Source of the DNA: Parabacteroides distasonis
GTDB lineage: Bacteria; Bacteroidota; Bacteroidia; Bacteroidales; Tannerellaceae
Direction: 5' to 3'
Assembly: GCA_021531775.1 (NCBI GenBank)
Contig: JAFBIU010000001.1
Span: forward strand, 213,992 to 277,991
Length of the DNA stretch: 64,000 nucleotides
Program-made: the position numbers and the translations under genes
Notes under the pieces: generated by a model
What the model saw: only the letters and a program-made list of their open reading frames with translations
Databases searched by the model: none
What the model was told of the DNA's origin: nothing
Part shown: positions 37,695 to 47,210 of the stretch, piece by piece
Layout: the number at the start of each line of letters is the position of its first letter
How positions within the stretch are numbered: position 1 is the stretch's first letter

Positions 37695-39239
37695 TCAAGG
37701 CCTCATTCCCCAATTTTCGCGGTCCAAGTTACGGTATTGAATGGCCTCGGAGAGATGATGCGGAGCAATCTGTTCCGCTCCTTCGAGGTCAGCAATGGTA
37801 CGGGCCACTTTCAAGATCCGGTCATAGGCACGGGCCGATAGGCTGAGGCGTTGCATGGCTGTCTTCAACAACGTCAAACAGGCTGAGTCGGGTTGGGCAT
37901 AGAGCCGGAGCAGTTGCGAGTTCATTTGGGCATTGCAATAAATACCCGGGTAATTGGCATAACGGTTCAATTGAATCTGCCGGGCCCGGATGACACGTTC
38001 GCGGATGGCGGTACTGGTTTCTCCCGGTTGCTGATCAGCTAACTTCTCAAAGGGGACTGGCACGATTTCAACCTGAATATCGATGCGATCCAGTAAGGGA
38101 CCGGAGATGCGATTCATGTAGCGTTGGACAGCTCCCGGTGGACAGAGGCAGGGACGTTCCGGATGGTTGTAGTAGCCACAAGGACAGGGATTCATCGAGG
38201 CCACCAGCATGAATCCGGCGGGATATTCCACGGAGAAACGGGCGCGTGAGATGTGAATCACCCGATCTTCCAACGGTTGTCGCATCACCTCCAAGACGCT
38301 TCGATTGAACTCAGGTAGTTCGTCCAGGTATAAAATTCCATTGTTTGCCAAGCTGATTTCGCCCGGTTGAGGAAAGGAGCCTCCGCCAACCATAGCCACA
38401 TTGGAGATGGTGTGATGTGGAGACCGAAAGGGGCGTTGGGTCATTAACGAGGTTTCTCCGGTCAGTTTTCCGGCTACGGAATGAATCTTGGTAGTCTCCA
38501 ACGACTCTTGCAAGGTCAACGGTGGCAAGATGGTAGGCAAGCGTTTGGCCAACATCGACTTGCCGCTTCCCGGACTACCTACCATCAAGAGGTTATGTCC
38601 ACCAGCTGCGGCCACTTCCAGGGCCCGTTTGACATTCTCCTGTCCCTTCACATCGGAAAAGTCGCAATCGTATTGCTCCTGTTTGGCATAAAACTCTTTC
38701 CGTGTATCCACTACGGTCGGTTCCAGTTGCCGCTTTCCATCGATGAACTCGATGACCTCCCGAATGTTCTGGACACCATAGACCTCCAATCGGTTGACGA
38801 CGGCTGCTTCGCGTGCATTCTGTTGGGGCAGAATAAACCCTTTGAATCCAGCTTCGCGTGCTTTGATAGCGATCGGAAGCACACCTTTGACCGGTAGTAA
38901 ACTGCCATCCAAGGAGAGTTCGCCCATCATCAGGTATTCGGATAAATGGGTCGCATCCACTTGACCTGCGGCAGCCAAGATGCCTAAAGCCAAAGGCAGA
39001 TCATAAGCTGATCCCTCTTTGCGGATGTCAGCTGGAGCCATGTTGATCACAATGCGGCTATGCGGGAACTGATAGCCATTGACCTGCAAGGCGGAAACGA
39101 TGCGTTCGTGACTCTCTCGGACGGCCACATCCGGCAGTCCCACCAAGTAGAACTGTATTCCCTTGGTACTACTCACTTCAATGGTGATGATGGTCGCTGA
39201 GATACCTTGTACCGCAGCGGCAAATGATTTTACTAGCAT
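37695..39239 (-). CDS. comM: YifB/ComM-family Mg-chelatase-like AAA ATPase
   Basis: A 514-residue AAA+ protein. The N-terminal Lon-protease-like S5/ChlI domain (about 20-140, GLPDVAVRESHERI) is followed by a Mg_chelatase AAA domain with Walker A GSPGSGKS near residue 222, Walker B YLDELPEF near 300, the zinc-like CPCGYYNHPERPCLCP near 352, and a C-terminal Mg_chelatase_C domain. ComM in naturally competent bacteria is a hexameric helicase that promotes branch migration during transformation. In gut Bacteroidales its role is unproven. It is the first core gene right of the accessory region. Confidence 0.94.
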   Translation of the reverse strand: MLVKSFAAAVQGISATIITIEVSSTKGIQFYLVGLPDVAVRESHERIVSALQVNGYQFPHSRIVINMAPADIRKEGSAYDLPLALGILAAAGQVDATHLSEYLMMGELSLDGSLLPVKGVLPIAIKAREAGFKGFILPQQNAREAAVVNRLEVYGVQNIREVIEFIDGKRQLEPTVVDTRKEFYAKQEQYDCDFSDVKGQENVKRALEVAAAGGHNLLMVGSPGSGKSMLAKRLPTILPPLTLQESLETTKIHSVAGKLTGETSLMTQRPFRSPHHTISNVAMVGGGSFPQPGEISLANNGILYLDELPEFNRSVLEVMRQPLEDRVIHISRARFSVEYPAGFMLVASMNPCPCGYYNHPERPCLCPPGAVQRYMNRISGPLLDRIDIQVEIVPVPFEKLADQQPGETSTAIRERVIRARQIQLNRYANYPGIYCNAQMNSQLLRLYAQPDSACLTLLKTAMQRLSLSARAYDRILKVARTIADLEGAEQIAPHHLSEAIQYRNLDRENWGMRP

Positions 39240-39268
39240 AAGGATTGGCTTTCTGTTGGGAAATATAC

Positions 39269-40384
39269 TTATGATTTATCTTTGTCAAATAACGTTTCCA
39301 AGGTTTGTTTGATTTCGACACCGTTATCCGTTTTCAATACCAAGATACCCTCATCATCAATGAGGAAACAACGCGGCAATGCGCTTACGTTGTAGAGATC
39401 GATCATCTGGGTAGCCTGTCCGGCAGAGTCGGTGACGACATTCCAGTCGATGCTGTCTTGGCTCAAGGTATGGCGCAATTCGTTCGGCTGGTTGTCCAGA
39501 CTAACCAACAGGATCTCCACCTGATCTTTCGAATAGTGGGAAGCCACTTGGTCCAGCAGCAAATCTTCCGTCTGGCACATATCGCACCAGGGGGCTGTAA
39601 AGGCCAACAACAGGTATTTATGGGCATAGGATTCCAGCTTGATCGTCTTGCCGTAAATGTTGCGAACCGTAAAGCCCGGAGCTTCGGCACCTAACATGGT
39701 GCGTTTGGCGCGATTGCTGAACTGTTCCAGTTCTTTAGTCAGGTAAAAATTGCGCACTTCGGGTGTCAGCAACACCAGCAATTCATCCAGTTTGCGTGTA
39801 TCGTCTGCATCCATGAAAAAGAGTTGCATCAAGACGACCGATGCCTTTTGGTCCGGATGTTCTTTGACGTAATTCAGTACATATTCGTTCAGTTGCAAAT
39901 TGACATTCGCGATACGTGAAGCCAAATCAATCTCCTCTGTCGGCCGGTTTTCCTCCATTTGAGGGTTGTTCATCTGTTCCGACAAATCGGTCACCTCTTT
40001 CAACAAGGGAGCCACCTCTTTCCGTACGGAGGTCAATTGGTCGTTGATGGTTCCGCCTTTTACTTGGAGCAACAACGGGTAGTGGGCATCACCCGAAATG
40101 GAAACCTTTTTCCCCCGTTCCAAATAGGCCGTCACCCATCGTGTCTTGTTTTCGAAGAAGAGCGTTACACAATGGTAATCTTCATTATCAGCTTTTTCTA
40201 GTTTGAATTGCCCCGGTTTTTCACAGACGATCGTATCTACCACTTTCTTGTTGTCCTGTTCGAAAACGGCATAGAGCGTCTGGTCTTCCAGGTTCGTCAG
40301 TTTCCCTTCCACCTGATAAGTCTTACCTCCACCACCACAGGCGGTTAGGCAGCAAATCAATCCTATAAACCAAAGATATTTCAT
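39269..40384 (-). CDS. TlpA/AhpC-type thioredoxin-fold lipoprotein with DUF4369 domain
   Basis: A 371-residue outer-periplasmic lipoprotein: signal and lipobox LICCLTAC with Cys16 as the lipid site. A DUF4369 domain (about 20-120, QVEGKLTNLEDQTLYAVFE) is followed by a helical linker and a C-terminal thioredoxin domain with the redox motif WCDMC near residue 270. Such proteins are common in Bacteroidetes and may handle protein disulfides or haem delivery. It ends 30 bp upstream of the comM start and the two may be cotranscribed. Confidence 0.88.
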   Translation of the reverse strand: MKYLWFIGLICCLTACGGGGKTYQVEGKLTNLEDQTLYAVFEQDNKKVVDTIVCEKPGQFKLEKADNEDYHCVTLFFENKTRWVTAYLERGKKVSISGDAHYPLLLQVKGGTINDQLTSVRKEVAPLLKEVTDLSEQMNNPQMEENRPTEEIDLASRIANVNLQLNEYVLNYVKEHPDQKASVVLMQLFFMDADDTRKLDELLVLLTPEVRNFYLTKELEQFSNRAKRTMLGAEAPGFTVRNIYGKTIKLESYAHKYLLLAFTAPWCDMCQTEDLLLDQVASHYSKDQVEILLVSLDNQPNELRHTLSQDSIDWNVVTDSAGQATQMIDLYNVSALPRCFLIDDEGILVLKTDNGVEIKQTLETLFDKDKS

Positions 40385-40454
40385 AAAATCTTATTTCTGT
40401 GGGCAAAAATAAGTAAAAATTGACAATCTTCAAAACGTCAAGGTTTGTTTTCAT

Positions 40455-40490
40455 AAAAAAAGGGGCATAGAGTTGTGTTCTATGCCCCTT
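40455..40490 (-). terminator. Intrinsic terminator of pckA
   Basis: On the minus strand AAGGGGCATAGA pairs with TCTATGCCCCTT, followed by a run of T. It lies about 20 bp past the pckA stop. Confidence 0.92.
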
Positions 40491-40509
40491 GGGTATGAAA
40501 GGATCTTAA

Positions 40510-42111
40510 TTACAATTTCGGACCAGCTGCAACCAAAGCCTTACCTGCTTCGTTGCCTGTGTACTTAGCGAAGTTCTTGATGAAGCGACCTGCCAAGTCC
40601 TTAGCCTTCTCTTCCCAAACGCTTGCATCAGCGTACGTGTCGCGCGGATCCAAGATAGCCGGGTTTACGTTAGGCAATGAAGTCGGAACCTCGAAGTCGA
40701 ACAACGGGATCTTCTTCGTTTCAGCCTTCAGGATAGAACCATCGAGGATAGCGTCGATGATACCACGTGTATCAGGAATAGAGATACGCTTGCCAGTACC
40801 GTTCCAACCTGTGTTCACCAAGTAAGCCTTAGCACCGCTCTGCTGCATCTTCTTAACCAATTCTTCTGCATATTTTGTCGGGTGCAATTCCAAGAATGCC
40901 TGACCGAAGCAAGCAGAGAATGTCGGAGTCGGTTCAGTGATACCACGCTCTGTACCTGCCAACTTAGCTGTAAAGCCAGAGAGGAAGTAGTACTGAGTCT
41001 GTTCCGGAGTCAGGATAGATACCGGAGGCAATACACCGAATGCGTCAGCTGACAAGAAGATTACGTTCTTAGCAGCAGGTGCAGAAGAACCCGGCTGGAT
41101 GTTGTTGATGTGGTTGATCGGATAAGATACACGTGTATTCTCTGTCACGCTCTTATCGTTGAAATCGATCTTGCCATCAGCAGCTACAGTTACGTTCTCC
41201 AACAAAGCATTGCGCTTGATAGCGTTGTAGATGTCCGGCTCGTTTTCCTTGCTCAAGTTGATAACCTTTGCATAGCAACCACCTTCGAAGTTGAACACGC
41301 CATTGTCATCCCATCCGTGCTCGTCATCACCGATCAAGCGACGCTTCGGGTCAGTTGACAAAGTAGTCTTACCTGTACCAGACAGACCGAAGAAGATAGC
41401 TGTGTTCTCACCGTTCATATCGCAGTTTGCAGAACAGTGCATAGAAGCGATACCCTTCAACGGCAAGTAGTAGTTCATCATAGAGAACATACCCTTCTTC
41501 ATTTCACCACCATACCAAGTGTTGATGATTACCTGTTCACGAGAAGTTGTGTTGAAAGCAACGCAAGTCTCAGAGTTCAAACCTAACTCCTTGTAGTTGG
41601 CTACAACAGCCTTAGAAGCGTTGTAAACTACGAAATCAGGCTCGAAAGAGGCCAACTCTTCAGCAGTCGGACGGATGAACATGTTTGTTACGAAGTGAGC
41701 CTGCCAAGCAACCTCAACGATGAAACGAACAGCCATACGAGTATCCTTGTTGGCACCGCAGAAGCCATCCACTACATACAGATTCTTGTTGCAGAGCTCC
41801 TTAACAGCGATCTCCTTAACTGCTGCCCAAACATCTTCAGACATGGGCTTGTTGTCATTCTTATATTCATCAGATGTCCACCATACAGTGTTCTTAGAGT
41901 TTTCGTCCATGACGATGTACTTGTCCTTCGGTGAACGACCTGTGTAGATACCGGTCATCACATTGACAGCACCCAGTTCAGTCTCCTGACCTACTTCGTA
42001 ACCTTCCAGACCTGCCTTTGTTTCTTCAGCGAACAAAACTTCGTAAGAAGGGTTGTGAGCGATCACGGTAGCACCTGTAATGCCGTACTTGTTTAAATCC
42101 AAATTTGCCAT
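40510..42111 (-). CDS. pckA: Phosphoenolpyruvate carboxykinase (ATP)
   Basis: A 533-residue cytoplasmic enzyme interconverting oxaloacetate and PEP with ATP/ADP; in gut Bacteroidales it runs toward CO2 fixation in succinate formation. Visible are the kinase P-loop [11 protein letters not shown] near residue 244, the metal site LIGDDEHGW near 264, the substrate arginine region [10 protein letters not shown] near 57 and [12 protein letters not shown] near 435. Codon use is highly biased (CTG/TTC/AAG-rich), as expected of a strongly expressed gene. A candidate -7 element TACTTTTG lies at 42184-42191 on the minus strand, about 75 bp before the ATG. Confidence 0.97.
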   Translation of the reverse strand: MANLDLNKYGITGATVIAHNPSYEVLFAEETKAGLEGYEVGQETELGAVNVMTGIYTGRSPKDKYIVMDENSKNTVWWTSDEYKNDNKPMSEDVWAAVKEIAVKELCNKNLYVVDGFCGANKDTRMAVRFIVEVAWQAHFVTNMFIRPTAEELASFEPDFVVYNASKAVVANYKELGLNSETCVAFNTTSREQVIINTWYGGEMKKGMFSMMNYYLPLKGIASMHCSANCDMNGENTAIFFGLSGTGKTTLSTDPKRRLIGDDEHGWDDNGVFNFEGGCYAKVINLSKENEPDIYNAIKRNALLENVTVAADGKIDFNDKSVTENTRVSYPINHINNIQPGSSAPAAKNVIFLSADAFGVLPPVSILTPEQTQYYFLSGFTAKLAGTERGITEPTPTFSACFGQAFLELHPTKYAEELVKKMQQSGAKAYLVNTGWNGTGKRISIPDTRGIIDAILDGSILKAETKKIPLFDFEVPTSLPNVNPAILDPRDTYADASVWEEKAKDLAGRFIKNFAKYTGNEAGKALVAAGPKL

Positions 42112-42183
42112 CTTGCTATTAATTTTATTGATTGACTTTTATATAACTACTTTCTCTATTCTTTTTGCCTTTTAATTCGCCTA

Positions 42184-42191
42184 CAAAAGTA
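42184..42191 (-). promoter_or_regulatory. Candidate -7 element of the pckA promoter
   Basis: Minus-strand TACTTTTG fits TAnnTTTG. It gives a 5' leader of about 65 nt before pckA. Confidence 0.5.
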
Positions 42192-42231
42192 ATAGAAATT
42201 TTGATAGCGTCATTGTGATTTAGTCTTTTTT

Positions 42232-44070
42232 TTACTTTTTCCAATCACTTAGATCTTGCGGGTCCTGAATGATGGAGGGAATCTTCTCAAAGATCTTCCG
42301 CAGACGCTCTGTATCGAACTTCGCAGAACGGTCGTAATAGTAGATTCCGTTCTTCTCCTGTTCCACGTCGGTAATCTGTGTGTAACAGAATCCTACGACA
42401 TGCTTGCAGGCTTTCAAGGCATCAATCTCCTTCTCCAGGTAGTTGTAGAAATCCTCGATTTTGTCGATGTTGCTGCCATACCCCCAGGATGTGGAGCGTT
42501 CCGACTCCTTGATCCAGGGCAGACCTCCGAATTCGTCCACCATGTAGGGCTGTCCGTTGTAGCGTGCCAGGTAGTCTGCCTTCGGCATGTTGCGATAGGG
42601 CTCTACACCGGGCTTGATGGTATGGTTGGCCACCAGTCGGTCATATTCGCGTGAATAGTCGTGTACGGTCCAGATGTCGGTCTGTACATGGGCGTCACCA
42701 CTGGCATCGTTGACAGGACGGGTCGGATCCATCGCTTTGGTGATGCGATAGACATCGCGGATCAACCGTTCGTATGTACCCGGCTGGCAGTTCCAAGTCT
42801 CGTTGAAGGGAGTCCAGGTAACGAGCGACGGATGGTTCCGGTCACGCTCGACGATCTCGGTCCATTCGCCAATGAAGTTGCGGGCTGCCAATTCGTCGTT
42901 GATGTCCAATCCCCAGCTGGCCGATTCACCCCAGGTGATGTAGCCCAACCGGTCGGCCCAGTAATAGTAACGCTCTTCAAACACTTTCTGGTGCAGACGG
43001 GCCCCGTTGAATCCGACGGCTTTGCTCATGACAATGTCCTGTTTCAAGGCTTCGTCGGAGGGAGCTGTCCATACGCCATCGGGATAGTAGCCCTGGTCGA
43101 GTACCAGTCGCTGGAAGTAGGGCTGGTTGTTCAGGTAGAAATAGCCGTTGGCTACATGCACCTTGCGCATACCGATGTAGGATTTCACCTCATCCACCAC
43201 GTTGCCCTTTGCATCCTTGACCGTATAGTTCAGATCATACAGGTAGGGACTCTCCGGACTCCACAGTTTGGGGTTCTTGACCGGAATGATGACAGAACTG
43301 CCGTTGCAGGCGGTGACACTCTTTTGGGCAATTCGTTTGGAACCATCCAAGAGGGTGACGGTCAAGGTGTGTTGGGTGGATTCGTTCAAGAACTCAGGAC
43401 GGATCACGATCTGCTGTTGATCGACGTCCGGTGTGGCTGTCACTTGCTTCAATCCTTGTGGAGCCACCGGTTCCATCCAGACGGTTTGCCAGATACCGGT
43501 CACACGGGTATAAGAGCAACCATACGATTCGTAGCGGGTACTCTGCTTACCGCCTGTCTGCTTGCCTCCGCGGAGGTCATCCTTGACATAAACGACCAGG
43601 TTAGCTGATGACCCCGGCTTGACATAAGCTGTGATGTCTGTGGTGAATGAGGAGCTACCGCCCAGGTGTCGGTTGATTAACTTCCCGTCGAGGTAGATGA
43701 ATGATTCGTAATCGACCGCTCCGAAATGCAGCAGGATCTGTTTGTCTTGCCAGCTGGCTGGAATCTGCAGCGTGCGTTGATACCACATGGCATTGATAAA
43801 ATCGGTGTGTTCCACCCCACTCAATTTACTTTCGGGACAGAAGGGAACGGTGATCTTGCCTTCGAAGCCGGTGGACTGTTGGAATTGACGGTTGAGTCCG
43901 GTCTCGCCAAAGTCGAACGTGTAGCTCCAGGTACCATTCAGGTTTTGCCATTCGGAACGTTCAAATTGGGGACGCGGATACTCCGGTCGGGGAGTTTGTT
44001 GAGCCATGGCTGACCACGAGAAGAGTGCCAAGCAACTCAACAGCAGACTTGTTAGAGAGAAATGTTTCAT
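42232..44070 (-). CDS. Glycoside hydrolase family 2 protein, secreted
   Basis: A 612-residue enzyme with a Sec signal (MKHFSLTSLLLSCLALFSW, cleavage after SAMAQ). It has a jelly-roll sugar-binding domain (about 30-200), an Ig-like domain (about 205-305) and a TIM barrel. The acid/base glutamate is in WTPFNETWN (Glu424) and the nucleophile in MVDEFGGLPW (Glu513), so it is probably active. Specificity (beta-galactosidase, beta-glucuronidase or other) cannot be read. It is divergent from a sulfatase, and both would act in the periplasm or at the surface on a sulfated glycan. No SusC/SusD pair is present. Confidence 0.9.
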   Translation of the reverse strand: MKHFSLTSLLLSCLALFSWSAMAQQTPRPEYPRPQFERSEWQNLNGTWSYTFDFGETGLNRQFQQSTGFEGKITVPFCPESKLSGVEHTDFINAMWYQRTLQIPASWQDKQILLHFGAVDYESFIYLDGKLINRHLGGSSSFTTDITAYVKPGSSANLVVYVKDDLRGGKQTGGKQSTRYESYGCSYTRVTGIWQTVWMEPVAPQGLKQVTATPDVDQQQIVIRPEFLNESTQHTLTVTLLDGSKRIAQKSVTACNGSSVIIPVKNPKLWSPESPYLYDLNYTVKDAKGNVVDEVKSYIGMRKVHVANGYFYLNNQPYFQRLVLDQGYYPDGVWTAPSDEALKQDIVMSKAVGFNGARLHQKVFEERYYYWADRLGYITWGESASWGLDINDELAARNFIGEWTEIVERDRNHPSLVTWTPFNETWNCQPGTYERLIRDVYRITKAMDPTRPVNDASGDAHVQTDIWTVHDYSREYDRLVANHTIKPGVEPYRNMPKADYLARYNGQPYMVDEFGGLPWIKESERSTSWGYGSNIDKIEDFYNYLEKEIDALKACKHVVGFCYTQITDVEQEKNGIYYYDRSAKFDTERLRKIFEKIPSIIQDPQDLSDWKK

Positions 44071-44101
44071 GATGTTTGTTTTTATGGTAAAATTATGGGT
44101 T

Positions 44102-44130
44102 CAAATATACATAGATTTTTCGTAAGTTTG
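44102..44130. promoter_or_regulatory. Back-to-back -7 elements between the GH2 and sulfatase genes
   Basis: Minus-strand TATATTTG (44109-44102) faces the GH2 gene and plus-strand TAAGTTTG (44123-44130) faces the sulfatase. They are only 13 bp apart, so polymerase bound at one would overlap the -33 region of the other. Confidence 0.5.
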
Positions 44131-44159
44131 CCGCGAAAGAAACTTTAAACTTAAAACGT

Positions 44160-45701
44160 ATGAATTCTACCTATATGTTGGGTGCTGCTATTCTCTTGGG
44201 CGGACCCGTGGCAGCTCAGCAAAGCCAGGCTGATGGTCAGAAGCCCAACGTGATCTTTATCTATGCGGATGATTTGGGCTATGGCGATCTGGAATGTTAT
44301 GGGGCCACCCGTGTGCAGACACCTCATGTCAATCGGTTGGCCAACGAGGGTATTCGTTTCACCAATGCCCATGCGACGGCTTCCACCAGTACCCCTTCGC
44401 GTTATGCGATGCTGACCGGTGAATATGCCTGGCGTCGTCCGGGAACCGACATTGCTGCTGGTAATGCCGGCATGATCATCCGTCCGGAGCGTTTTACGAT
44501 GGCCGATATGTTTAAGAGTGTCGGTTATACGACAGCCGCTTTGGGCAAATGGCATTTGGGCTTGGGCGACAAAACGGCCGAGCAGGACTGGAATGCGCCC
44601 CTGCCCATGGCGTTGGGTGATTTAGGTTTTGACTATTCCTATATAATGGCTGCCACCGGAGATCGGGTGCCGTGTGTCTTTATTGAAAACGGACAGGTGG
44701 CCAATTACGACCCGTCGGCCCCCATCTATGTGAGCTACGAAGCGAATTTTCCCGGCGAACCGACCGGCAAGGACAATCCGGAATTGTTGTACAACTTGAA
44801 GCCCAGTTTCGGTCATGACAAATCGATTGTCAACGGCATCAGCCGTATCGGCTATATGAAAGGGGGCGGTAAGGCACTTTGGAAAGATGAAAACATTGCC
44901 GATTCGATCGTGACCCATGCCATCGATTTCATTCGTCTGAATCAAGAGAAGCCCTTCTTCCTCTACTTGGCCACGAATGACGTGCATGTACCTCGGTTCC
45001 CGCACGAACGTTTTCGCGGGAAGAGTCCGATGGGCCTTCGAGGCGAAGCCATCCTGCAGTTCGACTGGACCGTGGGGCAACTGTTGGCTGCCTTGGATGA
45101 GTTGGGACTGACCGAGAATACCTTAATTATTCTGTCGAGCGATAACGGAGCCGTGGTGGATGATGGCTATGCCGACCGTTCGACCGAGTTGTTGGGCGAT
45201 CACAAACCGGTGGGACCCTTGCGTGGAAACAAATACAGTGCCTTCGAAGGGGGAACCCGCATACCTGCCATTGTGCATTGGCCGCGGACGATCCGGAAGC
45301 CAGCCGTTTCGGATGCGTTGGTCAGCCAGATTGACTGGTTTGCCTCGTTGGCGCACTTGGTGGGCGCCCGCTTGCCGAAAGGCAGTGCTCCAGACAGCTA
45401 CAATTACATGGATACGTGGTTGGGAAAGAGCCAGGAGGATCGTCCGTGGGTGGTAGAACAGGCCTTGAATCATGCCCTTTCTCTCCGTACGAAGGATTGG
45501 AAATACATTGAGCCGAGCCAGGGCGATTCGATCTCCTATTATGAAAAGATCGAAACCGGTTATTCCCGACACCCGCAGCTGTATGACATGCGGCAAGTCG
45601 GCGAACGGGATAATCAAGCCTGGCAACATCCGGAACAGGTCTATCAAATGCAAACAATTTTGACAGACATTCGGAAACAGCGTGTGCAGATAACCAGATA
45701 A
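44160..45701 (+). CDS. Type I sulfatase (S-type active site), secreted
   Basis: A 513-residue arylsulfatase-family enzyme. A short signal (MNSTYMLGAAILLGG, cleavage near VAAQ) is followed by the metal site IYADDLGYGD near residue 35. The maturation motif STPSR at 77-81 means Ser77 would become formylglycine through an anaerobic maturase (anSME), which is not in this window. GKWHLG near 127 and the C-terminal metal motif SSDNGAVVD near 330 are also present. Substrate is unknown; linkage to the divergent GH2 suggests a sulfated glycan such as mucin or glycosaminoglycan. Confidence 0.92.
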   Translation: MNSTYMLGAAILLGGPVAAQQSQADGQKPNVIFIYADDLGYGDLECYGATRVQTPHVNRLANEGIRFTNAHATASTSTPSRYAMLTGEYAWRRPGTDIAAGNAGMIIRPERFTMADMFKSVGYTTAALGKWHLGLGDKTAEQDWNAPLPMALGDLGFDYSYIMAATGDRVPCVFIENGQVANYDPSAPIYVSYEANFPGEPTGKDNPELLYNLKPSFGHDKSIVNGISRIGYMKGGGKALWKDENIADSIVTHAIDFIRLNQEKPFFLYLATNDVHVPRFPHERFRGKSPMGLRGEAILQFDWTVGQLLAALDELGLTENTLIILSSDNGAVVDDGYADRSTELLGDHKPVGPLRGNKYSAFEGGTRIPAIVHWPRTIRKPAVSDALVSQIDWFASLAHLVGARLPKGSAPDSYNYMDTWLGKSQEDRPWVVEQALNHALSLRTKDWKYIEPSQGDSISYYEKIETGYSRHPQLYDMRQVGERDNQAWQHPEQVYQMQTILTDIRKQRVQITR

Positions 45702-45705
45702 ATTG

Positions 45706-45713
45706 TATATTTG
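45706..45713 (+). promoter_or_regulatory. Candidate -7 element for the LysE-type gene
   Basis: TATATTTG fits TAnnTTTG. Transcription would start near 45720, inside the first codons of an ATG at 45703, so the downstream ATG at 45739 is the better start. Confidence 0.5.
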
Positions 45714-45738
45714 CGGTTCAAAAGAGAGCGTATCGGAC

Positions 45739-46374
45739 ATGATAGCAATCATTTTAACAGGCTTTTTGATCGGCATACTTGTATCAGCACCGATGGGACC
45801 AGTAGGTATGTTGTGCATCCAACGTACTTTGAATAAGGGGCGTTGGCATGGATTCGTGACAGGCCTGGGAGCTACACTTTCTGATGTGATCTATGCTGCA
45901 TTGACCGTTACCGGAATGGGGTTTGTGATCCCTTTTGTGGAGGACAACCAGACCCCGCTCCAATTGATTGGTAGTCTGGTCATCGGTATTTTCGGTTATT
46001 ATATCTACCGGAGCAATCCGGTAAAAGGGTTAAAAAAGCGGAAGGAAAAGAAACTATCCTATACGCAGGACTTTGTGACAGCCTTTTTGCTGACGTTCAG
46101 TAATATTCTGATTGTTCTGTTGTATATCGGTCTGTTTGCCCGTTTCAATTTTGTCCATTCGGAGCATTCGGTGTGGCAGTTGTTGCTCGGGCTATCTTCC
46201 GTTGGGGTAGGAGCCATCGCATGGTGGTTCGGAATTACCTACCTGATAGCCAAGTTGAAAAAATGGTTTAACATACGAGGCATTTGGGTGCTTAACAGAG
46301 CCGTAGGGTCGGTCATTATCCTGTTGTCATTGCTTGGCATCCTGTCGGTTCTGTTTGTATCCTTTGTCCATTAA
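45739..46374 (+). CDS. LysE-family exporter
   Basis: A 211-residue inner-membrane protein with six hydrophobic helices, starting MIAIILTGFLIGILVSAPMG. The family motif APMGPVGMLCIQ near residue 15 and GLGATLSDVIYA near 43 mark LysE/RhtB-type amino-acid exporters. Substrate unknown. It begins 37 bp after the sulfatase stop but has its own candidate promoter. A basic loop KGLKKRKEKK lies near 100. Confidence 0.88.
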   Translation: MIAIILTGFLIGILVSAPMGPVGMLCIQRTLNKGRWHGFVTGLGATLSDVIYAALTVTGMGFVIPFVEDNQTPLQLIGSLVIGIFGYYIYRSNPVKGLKKRKEKKLSYTQDFVTAFLLTFSNILIVLLYIGLFARFNFVHSEHSVWQLLLGLSSVGVGAIAWWFGITYLIAKLKKWFNIRGIWVLNRAVGSVIILLSLLGILSVLFVSFVH

Positions 46375-46407
46375 CATTACTCTGACTAATAATTTTGTAT
46401 TAAGAAC

Positions 46408-47049
46408 ATGAAAAGCCTGAAAGTTCCTTATGTGCCGACCTTAGATATGTTGGATCTCTCGTCGGCCGGATTATTGATGGAGACGAAAGCCCAGCGTTCG
46501 TACATCGACACGATCAATTGGGAGTCGTATCCCTACAAACCTATTGTTGCATTTGACATTGCCCGTTCCGACTCGCGGTTGTATATCCGCTATTTCGTCA
46601 AGGGCAATTCGTTGAAGGCCTCTTATCAGTATGATAATTCGCCTGTTCATCGGGATAGTTGTGTGGAATTCTTTATGCAGAAACCGGGTGACAAGAAATA
46701 CATGAACTTCGAGTTCAACTGTATCGGCACCTGTGATGCAGCCCGTCGTGAATCGCGCGACTTGAAAGTCTCCTTAACTTCGGACGAGTATGTCCAGATC
46801 CAGCGTTACGCTTCGATCGAACAGAAATCGTTCGAAGAGAAATTGGGTAATCATACCTGGGAATTGACCGTTTCCATTCCTTTCACTTTGATGGGGCTGG
46901 ATCCGGAACATCTTCCGGAGATGATCCGAGGCAATTTCTATAAGTGTGCCGACGATACGGCCAATCCGCATTTCGTCAGCTGGAGTCCGATAGATTTGCC
47001 CAATCCTGATTTCCACTGTCCTGCCTTCTTCGGTGAGATCCATTTCTGA
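46408..47049 (+). CDS. CBM9-like carbohydrate-binding domain protein
   Basis: A 213-residue protein whose whole length matches a family 9-like beta-sandwich: YIRYFVKGNSLKASY, then RDSCVEFFMQKPGDKKY near residue 90, FNCIGTCDAARRE and FYKCADDTANPHFVSWSPI near 182. No signal peptide is visible, so it may act inside the cell or be a stand-alone domain. The ligand is unknown. TAATTTTG at 46390-46397 is a candidate -7 element 10 bp before the ATG. Confidence 0.78.
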   Translation: MKSLKVPYVPTLDMLDLSSAGLLMETKAQRSYIDTINWESYPYKPIVAFDIARSDSRLYIRYFVKGNSLKASYQYDNSPVHRDSCVEFFMQKPGDKKYMNFEFNCIGTCDAARRESRDLKVSLTSDEYVQIQRYASIEQKSFEEKLGNHTWELTVSIPFTLMGLDPEHLPEMIRGNFYKCADDTANPHFVSWSPIDLPNPDFHCPAFFGEIHF

Positions 47050-47092
47050 TCGGAAAAAGCCGGTACAGGTACCCACGGGAAGGTTGGTGGAG

Positions 47093-47164
47093 TTATCAAC
47101 AGTTGAAGCGATTTATCAACAAAACTAACAATGTTTTACCGGAATCCGTATGGGGTTCCGGTAA
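47093..47164. other. Two DnaA-box-like nonamers and a hairpin upstream of parA
   Basis: TTATCAACA occurs at 47093-47101 and 47113-47121, in the same orientation and 20 bp apart; each differs from TTATCCACA at one base. Right after, TTACCGGAA (47136-47144) pairs with TTCCGGTAA (47156-47164). The hairpin has no T run. No parS-like GTTTCACGTGAAAC or GTTCCACGTGGAAC palindrome is seen here. Confidence 0.4.
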
Positions 47165-47210
47165 GAATGATTAGCTTTGTCTCGAAATTTATAGTGTTAG
47201 TTAGTATAGA

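Noticed and set aside
42661..43608. 315-codon plus-strand frame opposite the GH2 gene
   Set aside because: Shadow of the GH2 coding strand; no family motif and no promoter.
47136..47164. parS centromere site upstream of parA
   Set aside because: The palindrome TTACCGGAA/TTCCGGTAA does not match the conserved parS sequences and has an 11-nt spacer; kept only as a hairpin.
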